Below, piece by piece: positions 9,094-17,408 of a DNA stretch of 64,000 bases. Each line of letters begins with the position of its first letter. The first letter of the stretch is position 1. The DNA is from Cellvibrio fontiphilus (lineage in GTDB: Bacteria; Pseudomonadota; Gammaproteobacteria; Pseudomonadales; Cellvibrionaceae). The DNA lies in the NCBI RefSeq assembly GCF_035317345.1, contig NZ_JAYKTU010000001.1; one strand, 5' to 3'. The notes under the pieces are model-generated. The model saw only the letters and a program-made list of their open reading frames with translations, was not told the origin of the DNA and ran no database searches. The translations under genes were made by a program, and so were the position numbers.

Positions 9094-10374
9094 ATGATTA
9101 GAGCATGCATATCAACCCTTCTCGCGATAGCCTCCTTACCCGTTTTTTCTCATTCATCGGTTGTTGTGAATAAAAACCTTGATTCGCGGGGTGTGGTTAC
9201 TGAAATAATTATTTCTGGCTCTGATTTCGGCACTAAAGCTGCTCCAGTTTTCTATGATCAGGTCGGTACTACTTATGAAAAAGGCATTCCGAATTCTTAT
9301 TTTAATAGTTTTTTGCCTGACCGCATGATTACACAGCAAGACACAATGGGAAATACCAGTTCCCCTTGGAGCAACTCTTATGGCTCACTATATATTCGAA
9401 ATGACCCTGCAATAGTGCGAGGGCCAGCGACTGGTAAGTATTACAATGGCTTAGGGGTTAAAGTTAATCTTCAGAATCCTAGAGTTCATCCGCGCTCAGG
9501 TACACCGCAAGAATCAAAAAAAGTTTATATCAGTTGGTGGTTCCGCCAGCAAAATGAAACCCGCAATTATTTCCAGTTTGAGCTGAGCAATATTGATGCT
9601 GAATTCAACCCTAAAGAAGGTGATGAATTTACAGTTGATGCTGGAGCGCATTGGTCAGGAGTCACAACAGTCTATGGCCGTGTAATTGCCTACTATCCGG
9701 CAACTAAAATCCTGCATGCAAATTATTATGGTCAGTACAATACTAATCGGTTAACAGGGAACCGTTTAACGCTTAATGTGAGTAACAAGTCAGCAACCTT
9801 GGCGGTAAATACGCGTGGGCCTGGCTCTAACAAATATATACGTGTTTGGGAGAGTGATGGTACTGAGGGTACATTTAGGTCTTCATGGACTAACTCACAG
9901 GTTTATCAAGCAGATCTTATAACATGGCCGCGCTCTAATGTTTTGCCTCGTGAATGGAATCATATGGAATATTTTGCAGATCAAACCAAGAATTATATTA
10001 AAACCAAGGTGAATGGTGTTCTCGATATGGAGGGGACTTATACCACGCCATCTGATGTAGCAGGCCATTCGCCAACAATTGGCTTAATCGGTCAGGACGT
10101 TACCCAAACTGAAATGCATCAGGAAATTTGGATGGATGATATCTATATGGATGGTTCATTCAAGCGAGTCGTGTTGGGTAATGCACCCAAGTATGCGGAT
10201 GTAACCCATCAAGAAGTCCAATTTTTTACCAGTTGGACGGATACTGAAATCAAGTTTTCGCCCTACTACGGATCATTGGATAGAAAGCTTCCCGCATACA
10301 TATACATTTTTTCAGAGGACGACGTACCCAATTCTGAGGGTATTGCCTTTGAAAGCCCTCCAAAAATGAATTAA
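9094..10374 (+). CDS. Secreted protein, paralogue B of the preceding secreted gene
   Basis: The 426-residue protein has a signal peptide (1-19, ending VFSHS) and an IPT/TIG-like first segment (TEIIISGSDFGTKAAPVFYD). The central region is aromatic and Asn/Gly-rich (YISWWFRQQNETRNYFQFELS, GPGSNKYIRVWESDG). The C-terminal block DIYMDGSFKRVVLGN plus TSWTDTEIKFSPYYG corresponds to LYIDDSWHRVLV plus VEWSDSEIKV in the upstream gene. The W/Y-rich beta pattern suggests a jelly-roll fold that binds carbohydrate. AAGGA precedes the ATG by 7 bases. No PEP-CTERM tail or lipobox is present, so the mature protein should be periplasmic or released. The function is unknown; a role with the exported polysaccharide is inferred only from context. 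Confidence 0.6.
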   Translation: MIRACISTLLAIASLPVFSHSSVVVNKNLDSRGVVTEIIISGSDFGTKAAPVFYDQVGTTYEKGIPNSYFNSFLPDRMITQQDTMGNTSSPWSNSYGSLYIRNDPAIVRGPATGKYYNGLGVKVNLQNPRVHPRSGTPQESKKVYISWWFRQQNETRNYFQFELSNIDAEFNPKEGDEFTVDAGAHWSGVTTVYGRVIAYYPATKILHANYYGQYNTNRLTGNRLTLNVSNKSATLAVNTRGPGSNKYIRVWESDGTEGTFRSSWTNSQVYQADLITWPRSNVLPREWNHMEYFADQTKNYIKTKVNGVLDMEGTYTTPSDVAGHSPTIGLIGQDVTQTEMHQEIWMDDIYMDGSFKRVVLGNAPKYADVTHQEVQFFTSWTDTEIKFSPYYGSLDRKLPAYIYIFSEDDVPNSEGIAFESPPKMN

Positions 10375-10377
10375 TAA

Positions 10378-10406
10378 AAAAAAGCCCCTGATCCGGGGCT
10401 TTTTTA
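10378..10406 (+). terminator. Intrinsic terminator after paralogue B
   Basis: GCCCC (10384-10388) and GGGGC (10395-10399) are flanked by an A6 run on the left and a T7 run on the right, giving an 11-bp stem with loop TGATCC and a strong U tract. It ends the first half of the locus; a new transcription unit must begin before 10,507. Confidence 0.9.
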
Positions 10407-10506
10407 TTGTCTGTGCCAAGCCCCATTTCCCAGCTATGTAATGTAAGCAACCACCTATTTTGCTAAGATGCGCGCCTATTCTCGAGTTCGGAAAGGATTA
10501 GGCAGC

Positions 10507-11400
10507 ATGAGTTACACTCCCGGTCTGGTATCGGTATTAATTCCTCTTTTTAATCGCGCCAAATATATTCAGGAAACGATTAATTCTGCGTTGTCGCAGG
10601 AATATGACAACCTTGAAATCATCGTGGTGGATGATGGTTCTACTGACGGTGGTGATAAGTTGGTAGAAGCCTTTTTCGACACAGGGCGAGTGCAATTGTT
10701 TCGTCATGCTGGCGGGGCTAATCGCGGTCAATCCATTTCACTCAATGTGGCACTGTCCAAAGCGCGTGGTGAGTACATCGCTGTGCTTGATAGTGATGAC
10801 ATATTTCTCCCTAACAAATTAAAAGACCAGGTTGGCTTCCTGCAGGCCAACCCTGATGTGGGATTGGTCTATGGCATGGGGTTTGGTGTTGATGCGGCGG
10901 GCAAACAGATTTACAACATTCTCTCTGAAAAACACACCGAAACTAACGACCCGAATCGCATACTGTTAGATTGCTATTTTCACTTGCCCGTTGGCTCCCT
11001 GGTGCGCAAGTCTGTTTACGATCAGGTGGGTGGGTTTGATGAGTCACTTCGTGCTGGTCAGGATCACGACATGCAAGTGCGCATGGCAGAAGTGACCCGC
11101 TTTGGTTTTTTGCCGGTGCGAGTTTACTGCTATCGCCGTCATGGAGAATCCATTAGCCACCAGGGGCTGGAGCGCCGCTGGCGCAACGCGCTGATTATTC
11201 TGAACAAAGCAATAAATCGTTATCCCTACAGTAAGGGCACTATTCGTAAGCGTCGCGCAGTTATCAATTTCCGTTTGGCGCAAGCGCTGTTGCAGAGCAA
11301 AAAATCCTATTGGGAAGCCGGGTGGCGCTTTTTGTACGCGGGCTTGTTGGATCCAGCGCGAGCAATTGCTGTTGTTACAGGGAAGGAAAAAGTCAGATGA
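10507..11400 (+). CDS. GT2 family glycosyltransferase
   Basis: This is a cytoplasmic GT-A inverting glycosyltransferase of 297 residues. It shows VSVLIPLFNRAKYI, the nucleotide-binding VVDDGSTDGG, the DxD motif in VLDSDD, and the acceptor-side GGFDESLRAGQDHDMQVRM (ED-like base region). ATG 10507 is preferred over an in-frame ATG at 10468 because a GGAAAGGA ribosome site sits just upstream of it and the family's first strand follows immediately. It is the first gene of a long operon whose genes overlap by ATGA or GTGA, and its stop overlaps the next start. Confidence 0.9.
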   Translation: MSYTPGLVSVLIPLFNRAKYIQETINSALSQEYDNLEIIVVDDGSTDGGDKLVEAFFDTGRVQLFRHAGGANRGQSISLNVALSKARGEYIAVLDSDDIFLPNKLKDQVGFLQANPDVGLVYGMGFGVDAAGKQIYNILSEKHTETNDPNRILLDCYFHLPVGSLVRKSVYDQVGGFDESLRAGQDHDMQVRMAEVTRFGFLPVRVYCYRRHGESISHQGLERRWRNALIILNKAINRYPYSKGTIRKRRAVINFRLAQALLQSKKSYWEAGWRFLYAGLLDPARAIAVVTGKEKVR

Positions 11401-12497
11401 AGATTTTGTTAGTCATAGACAGGCTTACCAATCCCCATGCCGGAACCGAGGGCCAATTTTTACTGTTAATCAAGTTGTTGCAACAGGCAGGGTGTGAGCT
11501 ACGGGTTTTGATATTGGCTGACAGCGAATGGCTGCGCGCCAATCCTTTGCCATGCGCAACAAGTATTGTTGGCTCATCTTCGGTGAAATCCTTAAAAACC
11601 TGGTGGCGAATCTATCGGGTGGCGCGTCAGGCAAAGGCAGATGGTTTCGATCTGGCGCATATTTTCTTTAACGACGCTTCGGTGATATGCCCGCCTATGT
11701 TTGCTTTGGCAGGCATCAAATCCATTATTTCCCGTCGTGATATGGGTTTTTGGTATACACCCATGTATCGCAAGCTGCTCCCCTTGACTGGCAAATACGT
11801 TGCTTGTGCGCTGAGTAACAGCCGTGCTGTTGCAGAAGTTACCGGCGCTGTAGAGCGTATTCCCGCAGCAAAACTCAGAGTCATTTATAACGGTTTTAAC
11901 AGAAGTTTTAATTCGTCAGCCAGCATTCCTGAATTGGAATCCTTGCGGGCGACAGGTGCACAGATTTTTGGTCTGGTTGCCAATATTCGCCCTATAAAGC
12001 GTATGCAAGACGCGATTAGTGCATTGGCCCGGTTGGACCTTAATCACAATCCACACCTGGTGATAATTGGTGCTGGTGATGCCACTGAGTTGACGTCGCT
12101 TGCCAGCCAACTGGGTGTAGGTGAGCGAGTGCATTTTTTAGGTTCACGCAGTGATATTCCTGAGTGTTTGCAGTACCTATGCGCAGGACTTTTGTGTTCC
12201 GAATCCGAAGGTTTTTCCAATGCGATTGTCGAATACCAGTTTGCCGGGTTACCCGTCATTTGCAGTCGCACTGGTGGCAACCCGGAGGCTGTCAGCCACG
12301 GCGAAACAGGGTGGTTGTATGAAGTGGGTGATGTGCCTGCATTAAGTGCAGCAATGGCCAGTGTATTACAGGAACCAGAGCGCGCCGCCGCTATGGGGGC
12401 TGCAGCCAAACAACAAGCTGAGTCGCGTTATACCGTCAGCGCCATGTTGAATCAGCATCTTGCGCTTTATCGTGAACTAACAGGAGCAGTGCAATGA
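11397..12497 (+). CDS. GT4 family glycosyltransferase
   Basis: The start is set by the ATGA overlap with the preceding gene; a 29-residue upstream extension in frame would run through the neighbour. The 366-residue protein is a typical GT-B enzyme: MKILLVIDRLTNPHAGTEGQ (G-rich acceptor loop), VIYNGF hinge, IFGLVANIRPIKRM donor strand with the RxxK phosphate contact, and E-x7-E in SESEGFSNAIVEYQFAG. GETGWLYEVGD is the usual GT4 C-terminal turn. It should add one sugar to the growing repeat unit at the inner membrane; donor and linkage cannot be read. Confidence 0.9.
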   Translation: MKILLVIDRLTNPHAGTEGQFLLLIKLLQQAGCELRVLILADSEWLRANPLPCATSIVGSSSVKSLKTWWRIYRVARQAKADGFDLAHIFFNDASVICPPMFALAGIKSIISRRDMGFWYTPMYRKLLPLTGKYVACALSNSRAVAEVTGAVERIPAAKLRVIYNGFNRSFNSSASIPELESLRATGAQIFGLVANIRPIKRMQDAISALARLDLNHNPHLVIIGAGDATELTSLASQLGVGERVHFLGSRSDIPECLQYLCAGLLCSESEGFSNAIVEYQFAGLPVICSRTGGNPEAVSHGETGWLYEVGDVPALSAAMASVLQEPERAAAMGAAAKQQAESRYTVSAMLNQHLALYRELTGAVQ

Positions 12498-13489
12498 AAT
12501 CTGCCGTAATTGAATTGGCGGGCAAATTAGGCGGCTATCAGTTGGCGCGTTTGCTCACGCGCAAGCAACCAAAAATTTTGATGTATCACCGTTTTTCAGC
12601 AGAAAAAAAAGGCCATGAAGTTACCGCTGCTACTTTCGAGCAACAACTGCGCTTGATAAAAAAATATTTTCAACCCATGACCCTTGCAAATCTGGCGCTT
12701 GCTATTCAAAAAAATGGTACTGCACCTGCAAATGCAGTGGTGATTACGGTGGATGATGGCTATAGGGATTTTTACGAAGTGGCCTATCCACTATTAAATC
12801 GCTATCAAGTGCCTGCCACTTTTTTTGTGACTACCGGGTTTGTAAATCAGGATTTATGGCTCTGGCCTGATCAGGTGTTGTGGTTACTGCGCAATCGCCC
12901 GCGTGCCGAGGGTAGTCTGCAGGTGGGTGATAAAACATTTGATTTGACCCAACCAGTAAAACAATTGTGGTGGCCATTAGTGTTGCACTTGTTAAATGTT
13001 GCCAACGCCATTCGCCTTAATGCCATTGCTGAGCTGGCGCAGCGTTCAGGTGTGGTTTTACCTTCAACCGCGCCAGAAGAGTTTGCCGCAGTAAATTGGG
13101 AGCAGTTACGTGAAATGCAACAGCACGGAATAGAGATAGGCGGCCATACACGTTCCCATCCTTCGCTTGGGCACATGCCTGTGCTGGAGGCGCAACAAGA
13201 AATCGAGACGAGTTTTAATGACCTTTGCCAGCATCTGGGTGAGCAGCAGCGAACCTTCTGTTATCCCAATGGCCAGCCTGCAGACTACTCTGAGGATATT
13301 AAAAAAATAGTTTCCCAATCTGGTTTCCTTGCTGCTGTGACAGCTTATTCAGACAGGTTTAATACGGATATCCCTTGGGCTTGGCGGCGTTTTGTGGGCT
13401 GTGAGGAGACGTTCCAGTTTAATAAATCTCTTTTCGGTGTAGAGCATTTAGGTAATCGGCTGCGTGGTACAACGCGCTGCAATTATTAG
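12494..13489 (+). CDS. NodB-type polysaccharide deacetylase
   Basis: The 331-residue protein carries a NodB homology domain of the carbohydrate esterase 4 family, which removes N- or O-acetyl groups from polysaccharides using a divalent metal. The metal triad is present: D88 in TVDDGYRD and H218/H222 in GGHTRSHPS; FCYPNG is the conserved motif 3. MYHRFS near residue 30 and the long insert between motifs match the PEP-CTERM-locus deacetylase subgroup. No signal peptide is evident, so it may act in the cytoplasm on lipid-linked intermediates. It overlaps the upstream gene by 4 bp and is followed by the polymerase-like gene 10 bp later. Confidence 0.88.
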   Translation: MKSAVIELAGKLGGYQLARLLTRKQPKILMYHRFSAEKKGHEVTAATFEQQLRLIKKYFQPMTLANLALAIQKNGTAPANAVVITVDDGYRDFYEVAYPLLNRYQVPATFFVTTGFVNQDLWLWPDQVLWLLRNRPRAEGSLQVGDKTFDLTQPVKQLWWPLVLHLLNVANAIRLNAIAELAQRSGVVLPSTAPEEFAAVNWEQLREMQQHGIEIGGHTRSHPSLGHMPVLEAQQEIETSFNDLCQHLGEQQRTFCYPNGQPADYSEDIKKIVSQSGFLAAVTAYSDRFNTDIPWAWRRFVGCEETFQFNKSLFGVEHLGNRLRGTTRCNY

Positions 13490-13499
13490 GCGGTGACTC

Positions 13500-14786
13500 G
13501 TGAGTACTATGCTAAAAGCACCCAACCCTGTTGGTAAATACGGTGCCAAGCTGGTATGTGTATCCAGCTTCACTTTTTTCATGTTTGTTCTCTATCAGCT
13601 GTTTTTCTTTCTGAATATTCCCCAGCGTATTAGTGGTATTGGCGTGCTTAGGCCGACGGTATTACTGTTTTTAGTTGTCAGTATTTTGTTGATAGTACAA
13701 AGGGATAAGCTAGCTCACAAATTTAATCAGCCAATTTTTAAAGCATTTAGTGCTTTTTTGATTGTATTAATTGTTACCTTACCATTTGTAACTTACCCCG
13801 GTAGTGTGCTCAGAACCAATCTGCAAATATTTATTAAAGCGATTGTTTTCCTCTACTTCTGTGCGCTGATTTTGGACACAGAAAAGCGATTAAAAATTTC
13901 GCTTTTTATTTTTGTTGCCTGCCAGGTCTTTCGTGTACTGGAGCCGCTCTTTTTAAATATCACCACAGGCTATTGGGGTAGCTCTACCTATATGGGTGGT
14001 GGTGAATTTGCCAATCGATTATCCGGTGCGCCAGCGGATGTCATTAACCCCAATGAATTGGGGTTTGTAATTGTTACAGCCATTCCATTTTTACATTATT
14101 TTCTACTGCCGCGCGGCTGGATCAGCAAGTTGCTTTATTTTGGTTTACTAGCGTTATTGCTCTATGCACTGATCCTAACCATGTCTCGCGGTGCGTTTCT
14201 GGCGCTGATTGTTGTTGGTTGGTTTGTATTTAAGGAAAGTAAGCGGAAGATACTGCTGATTTGTTTTGGAGTTGTCGGTGTTATGGCGGCACTGAGTGTA
14301 ATGAACGATACCCAGCGCGAACGATATTTATCTCTCTTTTCTTCCGATACTAAACAATCTGCAAGTGCGGAAGGGCGCATAAACGGCATAATCAAAGAGT
14401 TTGAGCTTGGTTTGAAGCGCCCGATTTTTGGTTTTGGTTTGGGCACTACGCCTGAAGCAAAGTATCACAATTTAGGGCATAAGCAGGCGAGCCACACTAT
14501 GTATGGCGAACTCTTGATTGAAGTGGGTATCGTCGGTATGTACTTTTTTTTACGCTTTATTATTGCGATTCGGCGGCAATTAACAGCGGGCATAGTGAGT
14601 GCAGAAACCTGCAGTGATTTTTATAAAACGCTATTTAAAATTTGTAATGTGGTCTTTTGGATGTTTGTGGTTTACAGCATTAACTACTGGGGGTTAAGCC
14701 AATATTACTGGTATAACCTAGCCGGTATTGTAATAGCGGCGTCCATATTGATGAATATGAATAAAATCAAGGAATCAAACGCGTGA
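13500..14786 (+). CDS. O-antigen ligase / polymerase-like membrane protein (Wzy_C type)
   Basis: The 428-residue protein has about ten to twelve hydrophobic helices. The family signature is the central loop and following helix: LTMSRGAFLALIVVGWFV and the periplasmic-loop segment GFGLGTTPEAKYHNLGHKQASHTMYGELLIEVGIVG, with the H-x6-E arrangement of the O-antigen ligase/Wzy_C superfamily. In this locus it most likely polymerises repeat units or ligates glycan. It begins with GTG at 13500; an ATG three codons later is an alternative. Its TGA overlaps the GTG of the next gene. Confidence 0.82.
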   Translation: MSTMLKAPNPVGKYGAKLVCVSSFTFFMFVLYQLFFFLNIPQRISGIGVLRPTVLLFLVVSILLIVQRDKLAHKFNQPIFKAFSAFLIVLIVTLPFVTYPGSVLRTNLQIFIKAIVFLYFCALILDTEKRLKISLFIFVACQVFRVLEPLFLNITTGYWGSSTYMGGGEFANRLSGAPADVINPNELGFVIVTAIPFLHYFLLPRGWISKLLYFGLLALLLYALILTMSRGAFLALIVVGWFVFKESKRKILLICFGVVGVMAALSVMNDTQRERYLSLFSSDTKQSASAEGRINGIIKEFELGLKRPIFGFGLGTTPEAKYHNLGHKQASHTMYGELLIEVGIVGMYFFLRFIIAIRRQLTAGIVSAETCSDFYKTLFKICNVVFWMFVVYSINYWGLSQYYWYNLAGIVIAASILMNMNKIKESNA

Positions 14787-15898
14787 AAATATTATTGGTG
14801 GCGCGCTATCCAGTGGGCGGAATAAAAACCTACTTTCGTTACATCTATGGTTGTGAGGTGTTTAAAAACGCTGAAATTTCTTTGATTGCACCAGAGGACG
14901 GCTTGGCTGATTTCCTTAATACGCAACTTCCACAAGGGCGCATAACTTTGCTGCCGGTAGCAGGCGATGGGGCCTCGATTAAAGCCAGATTAAAAACAGA
15001 ATTGGCCAAGGGTAATTACGATCTGGTGCATTCGCATGGTTTTTCTGCGTCTTTTTTTGTACAACAAGTTATGTGGTTTAAGAAAACCCCTCATTTAATG
15101 ACTGCCCATGATGTATTTTTGCCTAATACGTTTACAGGTTTTAGTGGTTTCTTAAAAAAACTGGCCATGCGTTGGTTGCTGGGGTCGGTTTCCAAAGTTC
15201 TATCAGTATCGGAAGATGCACGGAATAATATTTTTGAGTATTTTCCCCATTTGCCTGCACAACAAGTGAAGAATATTACCAATGGCATAGATACAGATTT
15301 TTTCTCTAAAGGAGTCGCACGTAACTTGCGCGCAGAGCTAGAGATAGGAGATCGGCCAATTATTGGTTTTTTTGGTCGATTCATGGCGCAGAAGGGATTT
15401 CGCCAAATTGTTCAAGCAATTGAAATTTTAGTGAAGCGGTCGCCTGCGGCTGTGCAGCCCTTGGTGCTGACTTTCGGCTGGGGTGGTTTTATTCGGGAGG
15501 ACTTCGCTTTAATTGAATCCAAGGGTTTAAAAGATTATTTCATGCAGCTGCCCGGCACAAATGATATGCCGGCGGCAATTCGTGGTGTTGATCTAGTGGT
15601 AATGCCTTCGCGCTGGGAGGCTTGCCCATTGCTTCCTATGGAAGTATTAAGTTGTGGTGTGCCTATTATTGGAACAGATTGTGTCGGTTTGCGTGAGGTG
15701 CTCGCGGGTACGCCTGCCAAAGTTATTGCTGTCGGCGATGCTGGACAATTAGCCGCTGCTATAACAGCGCAGTTACAAGAAGGTAGTTCGCAATTTATAG
15801 CGTATCAGCCGAAAGCTCTTAAGCGCTTCTCTGCGGCGAGTCACTCACTAGCCCTCTATGAATTCTATAAATCAATTTCAGGTGCTAGTAGAAAATGA
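14783..15898 (+). CDS. GT4 family glycosyltransferase
   Basis: It begins with GTG in a GTGA overlap with the preceding stop. The 371-residue GT-B enzyme shows MKILLVARYPVGGIKTYFR, HSHGFSASF, the hinge NITNGIDTDFF, donor strand IIGFFGRFMAQKGF, and E-x7-E in RWEACPLLPMEVLSCG. The C-terminal GCPAKVIAVGD-like stretch (residues about 305-315) closes the donor domain. It is cytoplasmic with no membrane helix. Its position between the polymerase-like and flippase-like genes supports a role in repeat-unit assembly. The sugar is unknown. Confidence 0.9.
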   Translation: MKILLVARYPVGGIKTYFRYIYGCEVFKNAEISLIAPEDGLADFLNTQLPQGRITLLPVAGDGASIKARLKTELAKGNYDLVHSHGFSASFFVQQVMWFKKTPHLMTAHDVFLPNTFTGFSGFLKKLAMRWLLGSVSKVLSVSEDARNNIFEYFPHLPAQQVKNITNGIDTDFFSKGVARNLRAELEIGDRPIIGFFGRFMAQKGFRQIVQAIEILVKRSPAAVQPLVLTFGWGGFIREDFALIESKGLKDYFMQLPGTNDMPAAIRGVDLVVMPSRWEACPLLPMEVLSCGVPIIGTDCVGLREVLAGTPAKVIAVGDAGQLAAAITAQLQEGSSQFIAYQPKALKRFSAASHSLALYEFYKSISGASRK

Positions 15899-17394
15899 AG
15901 CGTCGCTTATTTCTAAATACAGCGTCTAATATGATGACGCTTTTCCTAAAGCTAGCCATTACTTTCATAATGACACCGATCTTGATCAAGAATCTCGGGA
16001 ATTATGACTATGGCATATGGGAAATGGTCGGGGCTATTGTTGGTTATATGGGGATGCTTGATCTGGGAATCCGTCCCGCAATAAGTCGGTTTGCTGCGCG
16101 ATTTATTGCTTTGAATGATGAAGCATCACAGCAGAAGCTTTTTGCTACGGCATGGTTTTTTTTACTGGGAGTTGGAGCATTAATATTCTGCCTGTTATGT
16201 ATATGGGGAATATTTTTTTCTGCGAGTATGTCTCCAATTGGAGAGCCAGAGCAACGTTATACATTACTCTTATTGCTAATAGGTATTCAATTGCTAATTT
16301 CATTTCCTGCATATACAGCAGAGAGCTTTATGGAGGCTTATCAAGAATATTACCTAAAAAATAACATCACTATCATTAATTCTATTATTGGTTTTTTTGT
16401 AATTTATATTTATATCAAACCAGAAAATGCTTTGGTTCTGCTTGCATTAGTAAACACTATAGGTGTGAGTGCTAAATATTTGTTCTTAGTCTGGTACGTC
16501 AAATATAAACGGCGCTTTTTGGCGATTAAAATTAATTATTTTAGTTATTCGGAGTTAAAGGTACTTTTGTCTTTTAGTGTAAAAACATTAATACAGGGCA
16601 TTTCCAGCCGAATTGAAAATGCTACAGATTCACTAGTTATAGGGTTTGTTCTTGGGCCTGCGACTGTGCCTTTTTATAGCATTCCAGCCAATCTTATGAA
16701 TCACATCCGTGGTATTTCTATAACCCTGACGCATGTATTTATGCCCTACTTGAGCGGTTTGAGCGCACTTAATGATAAGCAAAAAATACAATCAGTATAT
16801 TTGAGTACCAGTAAGCTAATGGTGTCTATGAGCATTGTGATGCTAATTGGCGCTTCAATGCTTGGACAGCCTTTTATTCAATTATGGGTTGGTGATGAAA
16901 TCGCCAAATCTGCACAGTATCTCATTTATATTATTTGCGCCTTTACTGTGCTCCCTTTATTTAATCCATTATCCAATCGCTATCTAACAGCAATTGATCA
17001 GCATGGTTTTCTTGCCAAGTGGCAGCCTGTTACAGCAATTGCAAATCTGATACTTAGTCTGTTTTTGGTGAAACCTCTCGGAATTATCGGAGTTGCTATT
17101 GGCTCTCTATTACCTGCTTTGGTATTTCAGCCTATTTTGCTCAGCGTATGTTGTCGGCACCTGGATATGTCTGTAGCTCATTATTTAAAGGCTGTAATTT
17201 TTCCATGGATATTGCCTAGTGCCGTTATGATTTTTTCTATGTATCTGCTCATTGAATGGTTGGTTATTGATAATTACACGGTGCTTCTATTCAGTGCTTT
17301 TTTATCCACATTATTATTTTTTTTATCGGGATTATTTTGCTCGCTTAGTAAAAAAGAACGAAAACAAATTTATAGTTTATTTAAAAGAACTTAG
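15895..17394 (+). CDS. Polysaccharide flippase (Wzx/MOP superfamily)
   Basis: The 499-residue protein has about fourteen hydrophobic segments. The N-terminus (NTASNMMTLFLKLAITFIMTPILIKNLG, then YGIWEMVGAIVGYMGMLDLGI) has the polysaccharide-biosynthesis membrane-protein signature of lipid-linked oligosaccharide flippases. With the Wzy-like gene at 13500 it suggests a Wzx/Wzy-type assembly route. The start overlaps the preceding stop by ATGA. Composition is more AT-rich than the genes before and after. The specific cargo cannot be told. Confidence 0.88.
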   Translation: MKRRLFLNTASNMMTLFLKLAITFIMTPILIKNLGNYDYGIWEMVGAIVGYMGMLDLGIRPAISRFAARFIALNDEASQQKLFATAWFFLLGVGALIFCLLCIWGIFFSASMSPIGEPEQRYTLLLLLIGIQLLISFPAYTAESFMEAYQEYYLKNNITIINSIIGFFVIYIYIKPENALVLLALVNTIGVSAKYLFLVWYVKYKRRFLAIKINYFSYSELKVLLSFSVKTLIQGISSRIENATDSLVIGFVLGPATVPFYSIPANLMNHIRGISITLTHVFMPYLSGLSALNDKQKIQSVYLSTSKLMVSMSIVMLIGASMLGQPFIQLWVGDEIAKSAQYLIYIICAFTVLPLFNPLSNRYLTAIDQHGFLAKWQPVTAIANLILSLFLVKPLGIIGVAIGSLLPALVFQPILLSVCCRHLDMSVAHYLKAVIFPWILPSAVMIFSMYLLIEWLVIDNYTVLLFSAFLSTLLFFLSGLFCSLSKKERKQIYSLFKRT

Positions 17395-17408
17395 TCAGGT
17401 AAGGAAAT

